NCBI GenBank assembly: GCA_947494715.1
Contig: CANLWG010000022.1
Coordinates: 1 to 64,000, forward strand
Reading direction: 5' to 3'
From: an uncultured Flavobacteriaceae bacterium
GTDB lineage: Bacteria > Bacteroidota > Bacteroidia > Flavobacteriales > Flavobacteriaceae
DNA: 64,000 nucleotides
The position numbers were made by a program, and so were the translations under genes. Numbering within the stretch: the stretch's first letter is position 1; every line of letters starts with the position of its first letter. The notes beneath the pieces are model-generated. The model worked only from the letters and a program-made list of their open reading frames with translations, made no database searches and was not told the DNA's origin. Positions 35,987 to 46,516 of the stretch are shown here, one piece after another.

Positions 35987-37801
35987 TTAATCTGGCCCGA
36001 TATCACTTGAAAGCTGAAAGAAACCCTCAAAAGGCGGTACGGCGACTATTTTATGGGCTATTGTATTGTCCTCGTCCTGAAATATGTAAAAGTAGGTTTC
36101 AACATCGGTACTACCGGTAAAATCAACGGTTATAGTATTATTTTCATGCTTAAAGTTTTCAATTTTGGAAGTAGTATGGGCCCTGACAATTCTCAAGGCA
36201 TCATCTGTAAGCATGTACCAAGGTTCATAGCCGGCTAGAGCCTCGTTTATTTTTTTAAGTTCTTCCTCCCAGTTTTTGGGTTTTATCAGATAGATAAAAT
36301 CGGTTTCATGGGTAAATAGTGTGGCCAGTCCCAAACCATCCAAGGATCTGGTCAGTTGTTCCACAGCGCGATCTACCGTGGCTCCAACATCATTATCAGG
36401 CTCCCATTCATAACCCGTGACATCCCGGACAACCACACGGGAATTAAAAAATTCGTATCCTGAAAAATTGACAAAACCATTATAATATTCCGGCCTATCG
36501 CCCATCAAATCAGGATTTAGGCCTATCGTACCTTTTATACCATTTATGCGAAAAGGGCCACATTGAAGCCATGGTGTTTTATCTGACCAAGGGAGGTCGG
36601 GCTCCAGACCGATCCCCAAGAATTCTATGCCCCATTTCTCCTTTATATGTGGAAGTGCCTTGATTGCAATCTCACCATGATGGGGAACCAGATAATTTGA
36701 GATAGGCAGCGGTGCGTTGGCATCGTACCATTTGTCGACTGCCTCTAAATTTTCCTGCAATATATCGTCGGAAAAATTTTTTCTTTCTTGATGATTGTAG
36801 AAAATGAATTCATCATATTCCTTTGCACGATATTCCAGGGCATCAGGATAATAGTAGAAATCAATGTCAGCTGTTCGTGGCGGTCTTCCCAGAGCATGGG
36901 GCGAAGCGGTTCCTTTACCTTCCTTAATGATTTGTCGTAATTCTTGTATGCCATCGGGAGTAACATTGTAGATAAACAAGGACATCCAAGGTTTGAAACC
37001 ATATTTGTTTGCAATGTGCACCCAATAAAATGCACTTTCATTCCACAAATGGCCCCGGCCTGCCACATCGTCGACTCGCATGGTAACCAGAGGAGGTAGG
37101 CTCTGCATGACAAAAGGTTTTTTTGCCGCCCAAACCATGGAGCGCCACAGGCAGTCGTCCAATCCTGCCCAGGGTCCCAATATTTGTGGCCTAGCCCATC
37201 CCAAACTTGTCCATTGTACCACTTTTCCCGCTTCCTTCTCGAAGACCGCCAAAAGAGGTGCACCAGTTATGTTTATTAGGTTCTTGCCACTTTCATAGGA
37301 ATTATTGGCAATATTCAAAGCATTGAAAAGTCGCATTTTCTCGCCGGGTTTGTGCCATTCGGTAATATAGTGCTTCTCATTGGCGAAGTGGACACTATCA
37401 TTGCCAACCGACATGTTGGCCATGGATTTCGGCTTGTAAGGTATGGCCTCATCAAAACTTACTACTCCCGTACCGGATTGTATTTCCTTTTTTAAAAAAG
37501 CTTTCAACTGTTCACTTTCTTGATTGGCGCCATCAAGGAATTTCATATGTGAGATGATGATGAGGCTCCATTCACCTGTTATCTCCAATAATCTACTTCT
37601 ATTGATATCCTGAGCTACGTAAGGAATCCCAAAATGTTCCAGATATGGTACTAGCAGTTCTTCATGTTGATCCACTTCATTTGAGTTACTGTTATATAAT
37701 ACCAAAACCTGCTGTGTACCTGTAGTCGATTTTTTACAACTGAAGTTGAAACTTAAAATTGCGAGAAACAGAATAAACGTGTTCCGTGTTAATTGAATCA
37801 T
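35987..37801 (-). CDS. NodB/polysaccharide-deacetylase-like lipoprotein
   Basis: 604 residues. Lipoprotein signal ending ILSFNFSC. Residues about 35-240 look like a GATase/flavodoxin-like alpha/beta domain (QVLVLYNSNSNEVDQHEELL). The second half has TMRVDDVAGRGH, with the paired Asp typical of NodB motif 1, then SPHALGRPP and LVPHHGE as possible His metal motifs. This suggests a metal-dependent carbohydrate esterase or hydrolase acting in the periplasm on the glycan of this locus. The exact NodB second motif is altered, so enzyme activity is uncertain. Transcribed divergently from the GH28 genes. Confidence 0.55.
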   Translation of the reverse strand: MIQLTRNTFILFLAILSFNFSCKKSTTGTQQVLVLYNSNSNEVDQHEELLVPYLEHFGIPYVAQDINRSRLLEITGEWSLIIISHMKFLDGANQESEQLKAFLKKEIQSGTGVVSFDEAIPYKPKSMANMSVGNDSVHFANEKHYITEWHKPGEKMRLFNALNIANNSYESGKNLINITGAPLLAVFEKEAGKVVQWTSLGWARPQILGPWAGLDDCLWRSMVWAAKKPFVMQSLPPLVTMRVDDVAGRGHLWNESAFYWVHIANKYGFKPWMSLFIYNVTPDGIQELRQIIKEGKGTASPHALGRPPRTADIDFYYYPDALEYRAKEYDEFIFYNHQERKNFSDDILQENLEAVDKWYDANAPLPISNYLVPHHGEIAIKALPHIKEKWGIEFLGIGLEPDLPWSDKTPWLQCGPFRINGIKGTIGLNPDLMGDRPEYYNGFVNFSGYEFFNSRVVVRDVTGYEWEPDNDVGATVDRAVEQLTRSLDGLGLATLFTHETDFIYLIKPKNWEEELKKINEALAGYEPWYMLTDDALRIVRAHTTSKIENFKHENNTITVDFTGSTDVETYFYIFQDEDNTIAHKIVAVPPFEGFFQLSSDIGPD

Positions 37802-38228
37802 GGATAATATTTTTGTTCGTCAACATTTCTTAAACTGGCACATTTGGAATTCTTTGCCTTACAACTTCCCCTATTTTACAAATTAGTATGCATTACACGT
37901 GGCGCAGTGCACAAAAGCGCAAGTGATTTTTCGAAAATAGAATTTTTCTTTTGTTTTTGAAAATTTTTGTTTCTTTTCGTATATATTTGTTTTTAAGCTA
38001 TTCGAAGATTAGAGACTCTGGAAAAGCTTCTTTGAAATTTTAGGATTCCAAAAGGACAGTAATAGTATAAGTTCAATAAATTCATTCTTTTATTGCAGGA
38101 AGGTTCAATCCCTTGAGACCCGCTAATGTTATTTGCTGAACATTGATAATACACAACATAATTGGTGTCTTCATCAGAATAGAAGTCCATCCGCAATGGA
38201 AATAAAGTGAATTCAAAAAAGTATTGAC
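37802..38228 (+). promoter_or_regulatory. Divergent promoter region of the glycan locus
   Basis: 427 bases between the divergent deacetylase-like and GH28-like genes. A perfect -7 box TATATTTG lies at 37982-37989 on the plus strand, preceded by several TTTG tracts, so the rightward transcript would have a leader of about 230 bases. No known riboswitch was recognised in that leader. No perfect box was found for the leftward gene. Confidence 0.45.
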
Positions 38229-39935
38229 ATGAAAAAAAAGTATCATAAAGCAATTTTTAGTATCGCCTTTTTTTTACAGTCCTGTTTCGTTTTCTCCCAA
38301 AACGTGAACTATAATATCAGGGATTATGGTGCGAAAGGAGATGGAACTACCATGAATACGATTGCCATACAAAATGCAATTGATGAATGCCATCAAAATG
38401 GCGGGGGAGTTGTAGTTGTTCCGGCAGGTAAATATCTATCAGGGCCCATCTATTTAAAAAGTAACATTAATCTGTATTTGGCTCCAGGTTCCTTAATCAT
38501 AGGTAGCGGAAAATTAGACGATTATCGACTGGAGTTGGACGGGATGATCGGAGATCAAAAAAATACTCTGGGAAGTATTAATACAGGGGAAAAGACAATT
38601 AGCGGAGAATCGGATAGAACAGGTTTGGTAACAGCTTTTAATGCCAATAATGTATCCATTTCCGGACAGGGAATTATCGATGGCAATGCCATGGCCTTTC
38701 ATGACAAGAACAAAATGCATTGGGGCAAGGAAGGTGCGGCATACAAGAATACGCGACAAGGGGATGTCTATAAAGATCCCAAGTTTGCCTTGCACGATCC
38801 CCTAGCACATGATGAACGCCCGGGAAATCTTATCCGACTCATCAATTGTGTGGATGCACGCGTTAATGATGTTACCTTTCAAAACTCACCTACCTGGACC
38901 TTTCAAATCCAATCGTGTGAAAACGTTACGGTTTCGGGAATCAGGGTCAATAGTTTTGAAAGTAACCTGAGGGTGCCTAATGATGACGGAATCAATATAC
39001 AATCCTCTACTCTAGTCCGTATCTCCGATAGCGATATTCATACCGGAGACGACTGTATTGCCAATTTCAATGTAAAAAAACTAACGGTAACGAATTGCAC
39101 TTTATCTTCAAGATCATCCGCTATCCGTGTTGGGGATACCCGCGGGGATGTAGAAGACCTTACCTTTTCCAACCTGATTATTTATTCTGCCAATAGAGCC
39201 CTGGGGGTTTACGTTCGAGCATCAGGTTCTGTCTCCAATGTTCTGTTTTCCGACATTATTATTAAGAATCAATTATTCACCGGTCATTGGTGGGGCCAGG
39301 GAGAGCCGATACATGTATCCGCACTTCCATCGAACTTTTTTGGGTTCGAGGAAAAATTGGGGACAATTTCAAATGTTCGGTTCAAGAATATTATTGCCGA
39401 AACCCAAAATGGCGCCATCGTATATGGAAGTGAAGAAAGTATCATTAAAGATGTGTCCTTTGAAAATGTGAAACTGATTATCAACGATAGCCCCATAAAT
39501 GATCAGTTTGGTGGGAATTTTGATCTTAGGCATACTACGGAAATGGAACAAGCCCTTTTTGCCCACGAAATCCCTGGAATTTTTACCAGGTATACGGATG
39601 GCCTCGAGCTCATCGATTTCAGCGTGGAATGGAAAGAAGATTTACCCGAGTTTTTTACCAATGCCATTCATTGTGAAGAATTCAATGATCTTACCATAGA
39701 TGGATTCAAGGGCCAATCCCGAAATCCCACATTACACCCATCAATATCCCTTAAGGATGGTAGAGAGGTTACCATACGAAACAGTAAGGCCACAAAGGGC
39801 ACCGTAAACTTTTTGAAGCACAATAATATTTCCGATTACCGATTGTTTGGCGGGAATGATCTTTCCGACGCGAAAAAGGCATTCGTTCCCGAAACTACCG
39901 GATTCGCGATGTGTGGGAACTTAATGCCTAAATAG
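38229..39935 (+). CDS. GH28-like right-handed beta-helix protein 1
   Basis: 568 residues, signal peptide ending SCFVFSQ, then the polygalacturonase/pectin-lyase fold: YNIRDYGAKGDGTTMNT, LYLKSNINLYLAPGS, and NDDGINI ... TGDDCIANF, which keep three acidic residues of the GH28 catalytic triad. The family's GHG motif is replaced by SRSSAIRVG and the RIK motif by LGVYVRA. The loop at 530-660 (MHWGKEGAAYKN) adds extra residues. Likely a periplasmic hydrolase of galacturonan-type or other uronate chains; the changed motifs leave activity open. Confidence 0.8.
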   Translation: MKKKYHKAIFSIAFFLQSCFVFSQNVNYNIRDYGAKGDGTTMNTIAIQNAIDECHQNGGGVVVVPAGKYLSGPIYLKSNINLYLAPGSLIIGSGKLDDYRLELDGMIGDQKNTLGSINTGEKTISGESDRTGLVTAFNANNVSISGQGIIDGNAMAFHDKNKMHWGKEGAAYKNTRQGDVYKDPKFALHDPLAHDERPGNLIRLINCVDARVNDVTFQNSPTWTFQIQSCENVTVSGIRVNSFESNLRVPNDDGINIQSSTLVRISDSDIHTGDDCIANFNVKKLTVTNCTLSSRSSAIRVGDTRGDVEDLTFSNLIIYSANRALGVYVRASGSVSNVLFSDIIIKNQLFTGHWWGQGEPIHVSALPSNFFGFEEKLGTISNVRFKNIIAETQNGAIVYGSEESIIKDVSFENVKLIINDSPINDQFGGNFDLRHTTEMEQALFAHEIPGIFTRYTDGLELIDFSVEWKEDLPEFFTNAIHCEEFNDLTIDGFKGQSRNPTLHPSISLKDGREVTIRNSKATKGTVNFLKHNNISDYRLFGGNDLSDAKKAFVPETTGFAMCGNLMPK

Positions 39936-39984
39936 ATTATGGATTTTACTACAAAAAATTTTTCAAGTCAATATAGAAGCTAAG

Positions 39985-41739
39985 GTGCTATTTTCAAAAT
40001 TCACTTTTCAATGTCTTATTAAGAAGATAGTGATTGTAAACAGCTTTCTATTCTTTTTAATTTTTCAATCGCAACTGCTGTATCCACAAAATAAGGAATA
40101 CAATATTGCCACATACGGGGACGTAAACGATGGTCTTACAATGGCTACACAGGCCATTCAGGCCGCTATTGATGATTGCCATAAGGATGGTGGTGGAATC
40201 GTAGTTGTCCCACCGGGGGAGTATATTTCCGCTCCTATTTATTTAAAGAGCAATATTACTTTATATCTGGCTCCTGGAGCAGTACTTAAGGGGAGTAGAA
40301 ATTTGAAAGACTACCGTCTCGAATTGGATGGAATGATCGGCAATCAAAAAAACACTTTAAAAAATACGATCAATACTGGAGAGCGAACCATTAGCGGAGA
40401 ATCGGATAGGGCCGGGCTTATCACGGCCTACAATGCCAATAATATATCCATAATTGGGGAAGGTATCGTTGACGGCAATGCAATGGCCTATCATGATGAA
40501 AATAAAATGCATTGGGGAGGAGATAGGGAGGCCAATACCTTTACAAATACCCGACAGGGGAAAGATTATGTGAATCCAAAATATAACGTTCATGGCCCGT
40601 TGGCCCATGGTGAACGCCCAGGTAATTTAGTCAGGTTGATCAATTGTGAAGATGTCAGGGTACGGGATATTACGTTTCAAAATTCTCCAACTTGGACATT
40701 CCAGATAAATACCTGTAAGAATGTTACCATTTCAGGAATCAGGATCAACAGTTTTGCGAGCGACTTGAAAATCCCCAATGACGATGGTATCAATATTCAA
40801 GCTTCTACACTTGTGCGTATTTCGGATAGCGATATCCGTACCGGAGATGATGCAATTGCAGTTTTTGATGTCACCAAACTCGTAGTTACAAATTGTTCGC
40901 TTTCATCACGATCTGCCGCAGTGCGAATCGGTGATACGGGTATGGGCAGGGTGACGGAAGATTGTATTTTTAAAAACATAATCATATATGCTTCCAACAG
41001 GGCATTGGGTGTATTTCTACGAAGGGCGGGATCTATATCAAACGTGCTTTTTTCCGATATCATAATTAAAAACCAATTGTTTACGGGACACTGGTGGGGG
41101 CAGGGAGAGCCCATACATGTCTCCGCACTTCCGTACGATGAAAATGGCACAATTGCAAAATTCGGGACTATTTCCAATGTTCGTTTTAAAAATATTATTG
41201 CTGAATCCCAACATGGGGCCGTGGTCTACGGTTGTCCAGAAAGTATTATCAAAAATGTGTCTTTCAGCAATGTAAAGCTGTTTATAAAAAACAGTCCGAT
41301 CAATGAACAGTTTGGGGGAAACTTTGATTTTAGATATACGACACGAATAGATCCCGCACTTTTCGCCCATGATATTCCAGCAGTTTTTACCCGATATACC
41401 TATGGGTTGGAATTAAAGGATATCAGGGTGAAATGGGCCAAGAATTTGCCGGATTTTTTTACGAACGCCATTCACTGTGAAGAATTTACCGACCTTACTA
41501 TTGATGGTTTCAAGGGCATAGGGAACAATCCTACCCTTTACCCTACGCTATCATTAGTAAACGGAAAGGGATTGACTGTCAAAAATAGCAAAGCCTTGAG
41601 GGGTACAATGCATTTTTTGGAACATAGTAACGTGAAGGAACATCTAGTATTCAGCGGAAACGACCTTTTAAATGCAAAAAAAACCTTTACCCCTTCTTCA
41701 TCCAACTTTACCATGTTCGGGAACATTTTATCCGAATAA
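39985..41739 (+). CDS. GH28-like right-handed beta-helix protein 2
   Basis: 584 residues from GTG 39985; a second GTG at 40030 is an alternative start. Signal peptide NSFLFFLIFQSQLLYPQ. Close tandem paralogue of the preceding gene over its full length, with PNDDGINIQ and TGDDAIAVF acidic motifs and the same replacement of GHG (SRSAAVRIGDTG) and RIK (LGVFLRRAG). Duplicates with retained open frames suggest distinct bond specificities in one glycan. Confidence 0.8.
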   Translation: MLFSKFTFQCLIKKIVIVNSFLFFLIFQSQLLYPQNKEYNIATYGDVNDGLTMATQAIQAAIDDCHKDGGGIVVVPPGEYISAPIYLKSNITLYLAPGAVLKGSRNLKDYRLELDGMIGNQKNTLKNTINTGERTISGESDRAGLITAYNANNISIIGEGIVDGNAMAYHDENKMHWGGDREANTFTNTRQGKDYVNPKYNVHGPLAHGERPGNLVRLINCEDVRVRDITFQNSPTWTFQINTCKNVTISGIRINSFASDLKIPNDDGINIQASTLVRISDSDIRTGDDAIAVFDVTKLVVTNCSLSSRSAAVRIGDTGMGRVTEDCIFKNIIIYASNRALGVFLRRAGSISNVLFSDIIIKNQLFTGHWWGQGEPIHVSALPYDENGTIAKFGTISNVRFKNIIAESQHGAVVYGCPESIIKNVSFSNVKLFIKNSPINEQFGGNFDFRYTTRIDPALFAHDIPAVFTRYTYGLELKDIRVKWAKNLPDFFTNAIHCEEFTDLTIDGFKGIGNNPTLYPTLSLVNGKGLTVKNSKALRGTMHFLEHSNVKEHLVFSGNDLLNAKKTFTPSSSNFTMFGNILSE

Positions 41740-41804
41740 AAAGCTCCTATGCCAAAAGACTTATAGAAGAGCATAACAAATTGAAACAACTAAACAGCCA
41801 TCCA

Positions 41805-44795
41805 ATGAAAAATTATCGAATAGTCCGGGTATGTTTTATGCTAATGACGACTTTTATTTTTTCCCAAAATAATGAAGGCATATATATTCCCGTCCCTAAG
41901 GAAGTTTCCGGGGTTTCAAACCCAAAGGTAAGTTTGAACGGGCAATGGAAGTTTTCCTTGGAACCACCCATCAATTTTTGGGAGAAAGGAATTAACCTTT
42001 CGTCATGGGATGCTATTATGGTTCCAGGGGAGATACGGACGCAGGGGTTTGCCATTGAACATGATAGGGAAGTTGCTTATAGAAAGGACATAGAGATACC
42101 TGAGGATTTTAAAGGCAAGTCCATTTTACTCCGTTTCGATGGTGTTTATAACTATGCCCGGGTATGGGTGAACGGCAATTTTGTAAAGGAACATTATGGG
42201 GGCTTCACCACTTGGTATTGTGATATTACAAAATGGGTCAAGGCCGGAAAAACAGTCACCGTAACATTGGGCGTAACCGATCGTGAAAATGACATTTCAA
42301 TGGCCAGCGGTTATGCCAAACATGTAATTGGAGGAATTATTCGGGATGTCTACGTTTTGGCACTACCGAAGACGTACATCAATGGCATCAAAATAGATAC
42401 CGATTTTGACGAAAATTATAAGAATGCCGAGCTGGTCTTGCAACTTTCCGGGCATTTTGATAAAGTCAAAAATGTAGAAGTACAAATTGAACTTTTCTCA
42501 CCGGAAGGTATCCCCGTAAAACTTCCGTATGATAATATCGCCATATCCAAAGAAGAAAATCCGGTTACCAAAAGAATTGGAGTTACTTCGCCCAAAAAAT
42601 GGGATGCCGAACATCCCAATCTATATACGCTGAACCTAAATGTTCTTGCCAACGGTAAGGTTTTGGAAAAAATCTCAAAAAAAATCGGTTTTAGGGAAAT
42701 AATGCAAAGCGGAAAAAACCTGTTCGTAAATCGAAAGGAGATAAAATTGCGGGGCGCGAACCATCATTCCACACACCCATTGACCGGAAGGACGGTCACC
42801 AGGGAATTGGAAAAAACCGATGTCCTACTAGCCAAGGAAGCCAATATGAATTTTCTACGAACCTCCCATTATCCTCCTACCCATGCCTTTTTGGATTACT
42901 GTGACGAATATGGTATTTATGTTGAGGACGAATCCGCAGTAACCTTTGTAGATGTAAATCATCATGCGACACAAGATAACCCTAAGTTCGCAGATAGATA
43001 TTTAGGTCAATTAAAGGAGATGGTGTGGGCGCATTACAACCACCCCTCTGTACTTATGTGGTCCATTGCCAATGAAAGTGTATATGGCTCCAATTTTCAA
43101 TTGTGCTATGATTGGTTAAAACAAATGGACAAGACGCGCCCTGTGGCCTTTAGCTATCCCAGCACCGTAAAAGGTAATACGGCCTATGACATTATAAGTA
43201 TCCATTATCCACATTTTGACCAAATTTCCAATAGTATTGAAGGTCTTTTTGACCCCAAGCTAAAAAAACGGGTTCCCTATGTCCGTGAAAATCTTCCGGT
43301 ATTGTATGACGAGTGGGCGCATGTTCCCACGTACAATGCGGAAACGATAAAGGAAGACCCCAACGTCAGAAACTTTTGGGGCCATAGCATCCAGGCCATG
43401 TGGGATCAAAGTTTTAACGAAAACGGTGTGCTGGGCGGAGCCATATGGTGTATGGTAGATGACGTGTTCTTGCTGCCTAAAACCGAAAAAGATGCCTCAC
43501 AAAGAATTTCCAAATTCGGAACTGGCGAATGGGGCATCGTGGATGCATGGAGAAGAAAAAAGCCTGAATTTTGGCATACCCGTAAGGGATATTCCCCCAT
43601 AAAAATTTTGGACAGGGAATTCGAAATTCAGGAAACAAAATCGACACTGCAAATTGCCGTGCAAAACCGTTTTGACCATACCAATTTCAATGAACTGGTC
43701 ATCAAATGGAAGGTAGGGGAAAAATCCAGCCAATTACAAAACATCGACATCCCTCCACATTCTTTTGGAATACTTGGCATTCCCGAGCAGGATTGGGGAC
43801 CAAACGATAGCCTTGAACTTAAATTCTATAAAAATGACAATTTGGTCGACGAGTTTAGATTAAATATAAACCCCAAGGAAACGTTGAAGGATCAAGATAG
43901 GGAATATAAGGAAGCCGCGCCCAAGATTGTAGACAATGGTACGGAACTTACAGTGAGCTCGGGTAATTTTAAATTGGTCATTGATAAATCGAAAGGTTTA
44001 ATTTCCGAAGGCAGCTATTATGGGAGCCGGGTAATTATGAGTGGGCCCCATCTTCAACTCTCCCCGATTGAACTCAAGGAATGGACATTAAAAAATCTGA
44101 ATTATCAGAAAAGGGAGCATGAAGTGCTGGTGCACATTTCGGGAAGTTACGATTCCATAAACGTAAATTACCATTTATCCATTAAAGGAAATGGAACCCT
44201 GATTACGGAGTTTGAAATTGAAAATCCTCCGCCTCCACCTCCCAATGGTGATGAATGGTGGCCAAAAGAAGGGTATAAGGAAGTAGGTGTGGCTTACGTA
44301 TTGGATGGATCGATCAATCTCAATTCTTGGGAAAGAAGGGCATTATGGACCGTTTATCCGGAAAATCATATGGGAAGAATTCAAGGAACGGCTAGAAGAA
44401 TCAGTAAAGCGACTAAAGAAGTGATACGAGAAAAACCTGATTGGGCATACGAAATGGACATGCAAAATGTATACGCCAATAAAGGAACTGCAGTACCTTT
44501 TGGCGCATCCAATGACTTTAGGGGAACCAAGGAAAACATTTACAGGTCCTCTGTATATTCGTCCGTTACCAATTCCGGTGTAACCGTGGAATCCGATGGC
44601 GATTTGGCCGTCAGGCTAAAGGCTGCAACCATGGAAACGGATTCACCGATAAAAATGTATATAAACACTTTATGGGACTACCCTGCCCTTGGATGGGGTT
44701 GTTACATGAAGGAAGCGATAGAACTACCCAATAATTATAAAGAAAAAGTTGTTATAAAGGCTTTTAAAAGAAGGGATGTGAATGTCCAAAAATAA
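41805..44795 (+). CDS. Glycoside hydrolase family 2 enzyme
   Basis: 996 residues from ATG 41805, which places the start at a signal peptide (IVRVCFMLMTTFIFSQ). GH2 architecture: sugar-binding jelly-roll domain (about 30-190), immunoglobulin-like domain, TIM barrel with LRGANHHSTHP, general acid/base Glu in SIANESVYG and nucleophile Glu in LYDEWAHV, plus a long C-terminal beta-sandwich. Specificity (beta-galactosidase, glucuronidase or galacturonidase) cannot be fixed. 66 bases after GH28-like 2 and 9 bases before the gamma-glutamyltransferase gene, so one operon. Confidence 0.9.
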   Translation: MKNYRIVRVCFMLMTTFIFSQNNEGIYIPVPKEVSGVSNPKVSLNGQWKFSLEPPINFWEKGINLSSWDAIMVPGEIRTQGFAIEHDREVAYRKDIEIPEDFKGKSILLRFDGVYNYARVWVNGNFVKEHYGGFTTWYCDITKWVKAGKTVTVTLGVTDRENDISMASGYAKHVIGGIIRDVYVLALPKTYINGIKIDTDFDENYKNAELVLQLSGHFDKVKNVEVQIELFSPEGIPVKLPYDNIAISKEENPVTKRIGVTSPKKWDAEHPNLYTLNLNVLANGKVLEKISKKIGFREIMQSGKNLFVNRKEIKLRGANHHSTHPLTGRTVTRELEKTDVLLAKEANMNFLRTSHYPPTHAFLDYCDEYGIYVEDESAVTFVDVNHHATQDNPKFADRYLGQLKEMVWAHYNHPSVLMWSIANESVYGSNFQLCYDWLKQMDKTRPVAFSYPSTVKGNTAYDIISIHYPHFDQISNSIEGLFDPKLKKRVPYVRENLPVLYDEWAHVPTYNAETIKEDPNVRNFWGHSIQAMWDQSFNENGVLGGAIWCMVDDVFLLPKTEKDASQRISKFGTGEWGIVDAWRRKKPEFWHTRKGYSPIKILDREFEIQETKSTLQIAVQNRFDHTNFNELVIKWKVGEKSSQLQNIDIPPHSFGILGIPEQDWGPNDSLELKFYKNDNLVDEFRLNINPKETLKDQDREYKEAAPKIVDNGTELTVSSGNFKLVIDKSKGLISEGSYYGSRVIMSGPHLQLSPIELKEWTLKNLNYQKREHEVLVHISGSYDSINVNYHLSIKGNGTLITEFEIENPPPPPPNGDEWWPKEGYKEVGVAYVLDGSINLNSWERRALWTVYPENHMGRIQGTARRISKATKEVIREKPDWAYEMDMQNVYANKGTAVPFGASNDFRGTKENIYRSSVYSSVTNSGVTVESDGDLAVRLKAATMETDSPIKMYINTLWDYPALGWGCYMKEAIELPNNYKEKVVIKAFKRRDVNVQK

Positions 44796-44803
44796 TACGC
44801 AAA

Positions 44804-46486
44804 GTGAAAAAACTGTTTTTATTGTTGGTATTCTTAGGGTCATTTGCCCGTCCCCAGGATAGGATTTCCGGTTCAAATAGCGTAAGTCGATCTGTGGTTT
44901 TGGCCCAAAATGGCATGGCATGTACTTCCCAGCCCTTGGCAACACAGGCAGCATTGGATATTCTAAAACAAGGAGGAAGTGCCATTGATGCGGCCATAGC
45001 GGCCAATGCGGTCAATTCCGTCGTTGAACCTGCTAATTGTGGTATAGGCGGAGACTTGTTTGCCATTGTATGGGATGCCAAGACCAAAAAACTATATGGG
45101 CTCAATGCCAGTGGTAAATCTCCTAAATCCTTGACCTTGGAAGCCATGAAAAAGATGGGGCACACCAAGGTGCCATTTTTTGGTCCTTTGGCGGTTTCGG
45201 TTCCCGGTTGTGTGGATGGCTGGGCAGAACTTCACGGAAAATTTGGAAAGCTGCCCTTTGAAAAACTATTCGATTTGGCGATCGGATATGCCGAAAACGG
45301 TTTTCCGGTAACGGAAATTATAGCCCATGAGTGGAAGGCCAATGCCGATTATTTTCCTGAAAATAGTGATTTTGAAAGGGTTTTTGTCAAGGATGGAAAA
45401 ACTCCCGCCCAAGGTGAGGTTTTCAAAAACCAGGCTTTGGCGAATTCCTTGAAACAGATTGCCAAAGGTGGGCGGGATGCCTTTTATAATGGAAAGATTG
45501 CAAAAGAAATAGAAGTCTATATGGCGAATAATGGAGGATATTTAAAAGCCTCCGACCTAAAAGAACACAGATCGGAATGGGTAGAACCGGTGTCCACCAA
45601 TTACAGAGGTTACGATCTTTGGGAACTTCCGCCGAACGGGCAGGGTATTGCCGCCCTGCAGATGTTGAACATTCTTGAAGAATACGACATTAAAAGCATG
45701 GGGTATGGCAGTCCCGAATATCTCCATCTACTGATAGAAGCAAAAAAAATGGCCTTTGAGGACAGGGCCAAGTACTATGCGGATCCCAATTTCAATAAAA
45801 TCCCTGTAGAGGAATTAATTTCCAAGGAATATGCGGCCAAAAGAAGAAAACTAATCGATTCCAATAAAGCAGCGGAAGAATATGCACCGGGAGTTTTAGA
45901 GTCAGGTGAAACCATTTACTTGACAGTAGCCGATAAAGAGGGAAATATGATCAGTTTAATACAAAGTCTCTTCAATGGATTTGGATCCACCGTGACCCCT
46001 CCCAAGCTGGGCTTTCCTTTGCAAAACAGGGGTGAACTTTTCACCTTTGAGGAAGGTCATTTTAATAAGTATGAGCCTGGGAAAAGGCCATTTCATACCA
46101 TAATACCCGCCTTCGTCACAAAAGATGGTGAGCCGTTCATGAGCTATGGGGTTATGGGTGGGGCCATGCAACCACAAGGCCATGTACAAATATTGATCAA
46201 CATGGTCGATTTTGGAATGAACATTCAGGAGGCAGGAGATGTGCCACGCATTCGCCATTCCGGATCCTCGCAACCTACAGGTTCAAGAATGGAATCTGGT
46301 GGCATCGTTAATTTTGAACATGGCTTTGAACAGGAAACCCTCAGAGGGCTTGTTCAAAAAGGCCATTTTATGAAATTTAGTGTTGGAGGCTTCGGGGGCT
46401 ATCAGGCCATCATGTACGATTCAAAAAACAAAGTCTACCACGGGGCATCGGAGTCGAGATTGGACGGTCAGGCATCAGGTTATTGA
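44804..46486 (+). CDS. Gamma-glutamyltransferase homologue
   Basis: 560 residues, N-terminal signal peptide, Ntn-hydrolase fold. GGT features: GMACTSQPLATQAAL, GGSAIDAAIAANA, the large/small subunit junction and NALDTT-equivalent GETIYLTVADKEGN in which the Thr after GE aligns with the autocatalytic nucleophile of E. coli GGT; the following Thr-His are Ile-Tyr here. The glycine-rich GGFGGYQAIM tail is present. GGTs cleave gamma-glutamyl amides or transfer them; within a glycan operon it may remove amide-linked amino acids from sugar acids. Activity unproven because of the altered motif. Confidence 0.8.
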   Translation: MKKLFLLLVFLGSFARPQDRISGSNSVSRSVVLAQNGMACTSQPLATQAALDILKQGGSAIDAAIAANAVNSVVEPANCGIGGDLFAIVWDAKTKKLYGLNASGKSPKSLTLEAMKKMGHTKVPFFGPLAVSVPGCVDGWAELHGKFGKLPFEKLFDLAIGYAENGFPVTEIIAHEWKANADYFPENSDFERVFVKDGKTPAQGEVFKNQALANSLKQIAKGGRDAFYNGKIAKEIEVYMANNGGYLKASDLKEHRSEWVEPVSTNYRGYDLWELPPNGQGIAALQMLNILEEYDIKSMGYGSPEYLHLLIEAKKMAFEDRAKYYADPNFNKIPVEELISKEYAAKRRKLIDSNKAAEEYAPGVLESGETIYLTVADKEGNMISLIQSLFNGFGSTVTPPKLGFPLQNRGELFTFEEGHFNKYEPGKRPFHTIIPAFVTKDGEPFMSYGVMGGAMQPQGHVQILINMVDFGMNIQEAGDVPRIRHSGSSQPTGSRMESGGIVNFEHGFEQETLRGLVQKGHFMKFSVGGFGGYQAIMYDSKNKVYHGASESRLDGQASGY

Positions 46487-46516
46487 TCGGTCGAAATCTA
46501 CAAATCCCATGATTCT

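Noticed and set aside
37989-38228. Riboswitch in the 5' leader of the GH28-like operon
   Set aside because: The leader is long but I recognise no conserved riboswitch core; only the -7 box is supported.
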